Part shown: positions 62,101 through 64,000 of the stretch, piece after piece
Layout of the letters: the number at the start of each line of letters is the position of its first letter
How positions within the stretch are numbered: position 1 is the stretch's first letter
From: Vanilla planifolia
Lineage: Eukaryota; Streptophyta; Magnoliopsida; Asparagales; Orchidaceae
DNA: 64,000 bases
Assembly (NCBI GenBank): GCA_023846275.1
Contig: CM043868.1
Location: 4,607,153-4,671,152, forward strand
Direction: 5' to 3'
The notes under the pieces: model-generated
Told to the model about the DNA's origin: nothing
The model's input: the letters and a program-made list of their open reading frames with translations, nothing else
The model's database searches: none
Made by a program: the position numbers and the translations under genes

Positions 62101-62901
62101 ATTGCCAACTGGAAAATAAGAAGAAATGCTGGTGTCAATAAGAAATTATTTTATACCTTTTTTAATAGTGCCTCCTCAAGTTTTCCATAGAAGTATGTGT
62201 TAAAGAAATAGTATTCTCCTCTTATCTTATTAGCTGATGATAGTGGCCTCTGAAGGTACCTGCCTAAGCAATAACGGAAGGTCATATAAGCAACAATAAC
62301 CTAGAAAATAGCTTCAAGCATATAGCATTCCAATCCCAAAGCAATGGCACAGAAAAGGTCTACTTGATATAGAAATGTAGAAAGAAAAGGAAAGCAATAG
62401 CTCCACAGAAGTGACTCAAATAATCAAAGAGAATATGATAAGAGAAAGGATAAAAGCCAACAAATACTCACAGAATGTAAAAGTTCATTATTGGTGACGA
62501 TAAATACTGCTGAGGTTCTAGGCATTTGATATCGCAGTAAGATAGCTCAACGGACTCTGGATCATCCCTTCCAACAAAAAAAAATAAAGAAAATTGCGTC
62601 AAGCTGAGATCAGTTTTCAATTTATCAGCTTATGGCTCGCTGTTTATGTAGGCACTTAATGCTTTATTTTACAATGAACCTTGATGGATAATACAGCTTA
62701 GCTTTGCCCCTGGAAAAGAAACAAAAGATAACATATCAGCAGCTCAAGTCAAATAAACTGAGGCAAAATTAAAACCATACAAAATTAAAAAAACTAAGAT
62801 CGGATTGTTTATTAACATATTTGGTACCAATCATCAGAAGTATCAATTGCAGTTTCCTTAATTTGTGCATCTTCCTCATCCAAAAAAACAACATCCTGAA
62901 C
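37967..62901 (-). CDS. ULP1D: SUMO-specific cysteine protease, Ulp1/SENP (C48) family, plant ULP1C/ULP1D (OTS) type; C-terminal 296 codons, 5' end outside window
   Basis: Nine exons on the minus strand, in transcript order: 62828-62901, 62680-62709, 62472-62567, 62157-62259, 61940-62034, 57363-57485, 52581-52689, 38210-38317, 37967-38119. Together they give 891 nt, one open frame of 296 codons plus TAG, and every junction is GT-AG with matching phase. The protein runs from an acidic linker (VFLDEEDAQ) through the whole Ulp1 domain: YYPSRDDPE, SPIMNFYI, FFNTYFY, LRRWWKG, LHWSL (catalytic His), LHLDSL (Asp), VPQQKNEYDCG (oxyanion Gln, catalytic Cys), then WFQPEDASALR and a Ser/Glu-rich tail. 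Known role of the family: maturing SUMO precursors and removing SUMO from conjugates, mainly in the nucleus; the Arabidopsis OTS pair acts in salt and growth responses. Whether this is the 1C or 1D member cannot be decided. The N-terminal region, start codon and promoter lie beyond 64,000. No inactivating change is seen, so it looks functional. Confidence 0.95.
38210..38317 (-). CDS. ULP1D: ULP1 exon h: catalytic Cys
   Basis: 108 nt, exactly 36 codons in phase 0. It encodes VPQQKNEYDCGIFVLYFMER followed by FIEGAPERLKRKDLSM. The catalytic Cys codon is at 38288-38290 and the oxyanion-hole Gln (sixth residue before Cys) at 38306-38308. The acceptor is ATCAACCAG; the donor is a weaker ATG/GTTGAG. 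Confidence 0.96.
40980..42248 (+). mobile_element. Ty1/copia pol fossil (integrase end to RNase H)
   Basis: Plus strand. An LKVFGC-type block near 41.0 kb is typical of the end of copia integrase. From about 41.78 to 42.25 kb there is a copia RNase H region (LETWRCKKQDV, RLKRPLKDLGI, then a KLRIIYIS-type end). It runs directly into TTGGGAGAG and the 3' LTR. It is broken in many places and antisense to the host gene. Confidence 0.75.
42249..42700 (+). repeat. 3' LTR start of the copia fossil (right end unresolved)
   Basis: TGTTAGAATCTGG directly follows the purine tract TTGGGAGAG, the classical plant copia polypurine tract/LTR junction. The right border cannot be set because no second LTR copy was found. 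Confidence 0.6.
44010..44255 (+). repeat. Left copy of a diverged direct repeat pair
   Basis: Aligns in the same orientation with 49620-49870 (shared TTTTGGATGRCTAYAATAAT and AGATTCWTTTMTTGCATAG stretches). The pair flanks the copia fossil, so these may be remnants of its two LTRs; a gag-type repeat is the alternative. Confidence 0.5.
46022..46889 (+). mobile_element. L1-like LINE 5' segment (5' UTR and ORF1 start), cut at its right side
   Basis: A sharp GC rise. It opens near GCTCTGCTAGGGTTTCC, continues with CTCTCTCG repeats, then a Pro/Ser/Thr-rich coding-like stretch (PTTTIPIPLEPV, or PLASVPPSLVSIP in another frame), an FSQVIK-type motif and, near 46.64 kb, KPTIFYNDKGVQSL. This order resembles plant L1 ORF1, where a Pro-rich leader precedes a DUF4283 domain. 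The frame is not open throughout. It is interrupted at 46,890 by an LTR. A truncated host 5' exon is the alternative. Confidence 0.4.
46890..49229 (+). repeat. 2.3 kb Ty1/copia LTR, apparently solo
   Basis: Begins TGTTGTACTCTTAAG and ends CACCCCCCTCTTGTAC...TTGCTTTCA, a classical plant copia U5 end. The promoter CATATAAATAGAG is at about 48555. The U3 (47.3-48.5 kb) is packed with short palindromes such as TATCGTAC and CGTATAACG. The sequence directly after it belongs to another copia fossil (RNase H), so no internal region of its own is seen. The open frames at 47370 and 48733 lie inside it and are not genes. Confidence 0.65.
47055..47110 (+). repeat. 30-bp tandem duplication in the LTR
   Basis: GGTTCAACTTGCATATCATG plus six more bases occurs twice with a 30-bp period and no mismatch, so it is recent compared with the surrounding repeats. 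Confidence 0.95.
49620..49870 (+). repeat. Right copy of a diverged direct repeat pair
   Basis: Partner of 44010-44255, lying just after the RNase H end of the copia fossil, where a 3' LTR would be expected. Confidence 0.5.
50400..51480 (+). repeat. Two diverged tandem units of about 0.55 kb
   Basis: Unit 1 (about 50.40-50.92 kb) and unit 2 (about 50.96-51.48 kb) share, in the same order: AGTTTTGAG...TTCTCA, AAATTCTCTGA..TTTCTCT, CAAAGTTTCT or AAAAGTTTCT, TCACATTATTTT and ACTTAATA-type blocks. There is no open frame. Origin unknown; possibly an internal LTR or subterminal repeat. Confidence 0.6.
52581..52689 (-). CDS. ULP1D: ULP1 exon g: EEW to IPISDKIW block
   Basis: 109 nt between CCTGTAG and GTACTT. 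It completes a Cys codon and encodes YLTEEWKFMKIASSNIPISD, then KIWDEVPLKIDKKEIK. This matches the plant Ulp1 segment with REEW, IPISEKVW and LPRRI, so the assignment is secure although the exon is isolated by 4.7 kb and 14.3 kb introns. It ends in phase 0, as the next exon requires. Confidence 0.93.
52690..57362 (-). other. 4.7 kb intron of the ULP1 gene
   Basis: Between exons f and g. No clear transposon domain is recognised. A minus-strand open frame at 54758-55084 (108 codons) followed by a further coding-looking stretch near 54.55-54.75 kb is not identified. A 17-bp near-tandem repeat (TGTATGAGTCATA) lies near 55.19 kb. The rest appears to be ordinary AT-rich intron. Confidence 0.85.
57363..57485 (-). 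CDS. ULP1D: ULP1 exon f: catalytic His and Asp
   Basis: 123 nt between TTCTCAG and GTAAGA. It encodes LHWSLAIVSIP, PKEDDSCPIILHLDSL and SLHNSKQILDVIH. The catalytic His codon is at 57479-57481 and the catalytic Asp codon at 57410-57412. The exon sits alone between introns of 4,454 and 4,673 bp; its split codons (GA/T before, TG/T after) match both neighbours exactly. Confidence 0.95.
57486..61939 (-). other. 4.45 kb intron of the ULP1 gene
   Basis: Between exons e and f. Its exon-e half contains a plus-strand Ty3/gypsy gag-protease fossil (about 59.9-61.5 kb), opposite in orientation to the gene. The remaining 57.5-59.9 kb shows nothing I recognise. Confidence 0.87.
59900..61500 (+). mobile_element. 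Ty3/gypsy gag-protease fossil inside the 4.45 kb intron
   Basis: Plus strand. Gag matrix/capsid-like sequence is at about 60.05-60.25 kb (KVETPTFDDVYDTNKFI). A zinc knuckle lies near 60.70-60.75 kb (DYCHECK start). Aspartic-protease-like sequence is at about 60.9-61.25 kb (KVRLDI, then SATNIFTKC, LKTKPHL and a LYDLGV block). No RT is seen before the host exon at 61940. It is broken in many places and antisense to the gene. Confidence 0.72.
61940..62034 (-). CDS. ULP1D: ULP1 exon e: RRWWKG block
   Basis: 95 nt between TTTCCAG and a consensus GTAAGT donor. It encodes GDRFSRFQKLRRWWKGVNIF and EKAYIFVPIHR, then two bases (GA) of the Asp codon before LHWSL. The RRWWKG motif and the IFVPIH strand leading to the catalytic His are family hallmarks. 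The next exon lies 4,454 bp downstream. Confidence 0.94.
62157..62259 (-). CDS. ULP1D: ULP1 exon d: NTYFY block
   Basis: 103 nt between GGCAG and GTATAA. It completes the Leu codon of the previous exon and encodes YLQRPLSSANKIRGEYYFF, then NTYFYGKLEEALLKK. The FFNTYFY block is diagnostic for Ulp1 proteases, where it helps bind SUMO. Confidence 0.93.
62472..62567 (-). CDS. ULP1D: ULP1 exon c: start of the Ulp1 domain
   Basis: 96 nt. It encodes DDPESVELSYCDIKCLEP followed by QQYLSSPIMNFYI, the conserved first helix region of the plant Ulp1 fold. The donor is a consensus GTGAGT inside a Leu codon (CT/G). The acceptor follows a long T tract. Confidence 0.93.
62680..62709 (-). CDS. ULP1D: ULP1 exon b: 30-nt microexon
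   Basis: Only 30 nt, between TTTCCAG and GTTCAT. It completes a Trp codon from the exon before, encodes GKAKLYYPS, and gives two bases of the Arg codon in SRDDPE. The YYPSR-DDPE junction is a conserved entry to the plant Ulp1 domain, which supports this very short exon. Flanking introns are 118 and 112 bp. Confidence 0.88.
62828..62901 (-). CDS. ULP1D: ULP1 exon a (first one visible): acidic linker before the protease domain
   Basis: 74 nt, starting in phase 0 after a GGCAG acceptor and ending with two bases of a Trp codon before the GTACC donor. It encodes VQDVVFLDEEDAQ followed by a stretch rich in Thr, Ser and Asp. Plant ULP1C/D proteins carry a similar acidic DEEEAQ stretch just ahead of the protease domain. 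The preceding exon is not found in the remaining 1.1 kb, so that intron is at least 1.1 kb long. Confidence 0.85.
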
Positions 62902-64000
62902 CTGCCAAACCATCTAAAGACAGATTAGGCAGTACAACACATCACACAAGTTATAAAATTCCAGCAATAAGCACTACTTAAAGAGACCTATCAGAAGAGG
63001 GTGGTAAGCCAAGAACAAACACACAAAACAACACTACTAGAAAGCATCTTTATTATTAGAGCTTACATAATGGTTCATGTAATTGGACCGCATTTAATAG
63101 CATGCAACTTTTTGTTTTTTGTGTTGTCATTTGTTTTGGTGTTAAGCATAGTAACTAAGATGCTTTTGACTAGAATGTGATCTGTGTTCAATCATCCCTC
63201 CAACATAAAGTAGGATCCAGAGATGAGATAAACATTACATTGCAAAATAAATTGTCATAAAGTCGACCAAAACAAACCAAAGTTGCATGTTATTCTCATC
63301 TATTCTAGTTGAAATTGCATCAATGACAAGATAAACATGCTTGATCCTATGTAAGAATATCCACAACAACTGCCGGCACCCCCAAACAATATGAAACTCC
63401 TAAAATCCTACAAAAACATAGCATTTAATGCTAGTCCATTAAGGCATATGAAGTCATAAGACTAATCCACAGATGGTTCTTCATATTCAAATTAGTGAGT
63501 GCAACACATCCATCATTGTCAGCTGCTACAGGAAGCATTTTAAATTGCAATTTTCTCATCAAGACAAACAGTACAAAATGTATACAGCTTAAAATATACA
63601 AAAAACTAGACCATACATAATTTCTTCTTGTTGAATATTTCAAGTTTCTCATTAAAAGACTTTTAATGATGTACATTAGAATGAAAGAAAGCCAAAAGGA
63701 AATAATAACTACACCATTGAGACTATTATACCAAACTGTAAAAGAGGATGTTGCGCCCACAAATCACTTGTTTAGAACAATAAAGGTGGGTACTGATGGT
63801 GCAGCCGGACTAGCTAAAGTAGGTTAACATTCACAATAGGCTCACAGGCTAACAGATCATACATGTAGAAGAAGAAGCACGAGTTCAGACATCTGAACAG
63901 TGCAGATATCAAAAGATAGCAAGGAAATGCAGGAAAAAAAACTACTGCAGAAAAACATTGTGCAAAATTTAATGCATTAACAAGCTACATCCATATTGCA
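62902..64000 (-). other. Upstream intron of the ULP1 gene, no exon recognised
   Basis: From the acceptor of the first visible exon to the window edge. The frame at 63431-63760 is hydrophobic and unlike the charged N-terminal region of ULP1C/D. A short AG...GT-bounded stretch near 63.87 kb encodes a Leu run and is not credible. The rest of the gene is expected beyond 64,000. Confidence 0.6.

Noticed and set aside
63431-63760. 109-codon minus-strand frame as an N-terminal exon of the SUMO protease
   Set aside because: Hydrophobic and unlike the charged N-terminal region of ULP1C/D; no convincing donor site in the right place.
63850-63900. Possible small exon bounded by CTGTTCAG and GTATGAT on the minus strand
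   Set aside because: Would encode mostly Leu, and such AG...GT pairs are frequent by chance.
1-64000. tRNA, rRNA, CRISPR arrays, riboswitches, bacterial operons or organelle DNA
   Set aside because: None seen on either strand; the sequence has spliced plant nuclear exons and retrotransposon fossils instead.
1-64000. A novel defence, toxin or biosynthetic gene cluster
   Set aside because: Only one host gene is supportable; everything else recognisable is retroelement fossil or simple repeat.

Overview
The window looks like nuclear DNA of a seed plant with a very large, repeat-filled genome, most likely a gymnosperm such as a conifer. Evidence: AT-rich sequence, many old Ty3/gypsy and Ty1/copia fossils whose primer-binding sites match plant initiator-Met tRNA, and one host gene whose exons are separated by introns of up to 14 kb. 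The species cannot be named from this window.

Layout. 1-13.7 kb: three minus-strand Ty3/gypsy fossils. A runs off the left edge and appears inserted in B; B probably sits in C. 13.7-17.3 kb: nothing recognised. 17.3-21 kb: copia LTR pieces. 20.9-25.5 kb and 33.1-37.2 kb: the two arms of a large imperfect inverted repeat, each carrying a gypsy gag fossil with LTR-like segments. The 7.6 kb between them holds a copia gag fossil, a plus-strand gypsy LTR of the same family as element A, and further copia LTR material.

37.5-62.9 kb: the only host gene I can support. It is the C-terminal 296 codons of a SUMO-specific protease (Ulp1/SENP family, plant ULP1C/ULP1D = OTS type) on the minus strand. Nine exons, all GT-AG, join with consistent phase and keep the His-Asp-Cys triad and the oxyanion Gln. 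The 5' end lies beyond position 64,000. Three introns are large (14,263, 4,673 and 4,454 bp). The 14.3 kb intron is a layered pile of fossils: copia pol plus 3' LTR, a second copia element, an L1-like LINE 5' segment and a 2.3 kb copia LTR. The 4.45 kb intron holds a gypsy gag-protease fossil. The other five introns are 90-212 bp.

No tRNA, rRNA, CRISPR or prokaryote-type operon is visible. Most short open frames in the window are chance frames in AT-rich DNA or lie inside LTRs. Coordinates of the host exons were worked out base by base; borders of fossil elements are approximate unless a TG/CA end or primer site is quoted.
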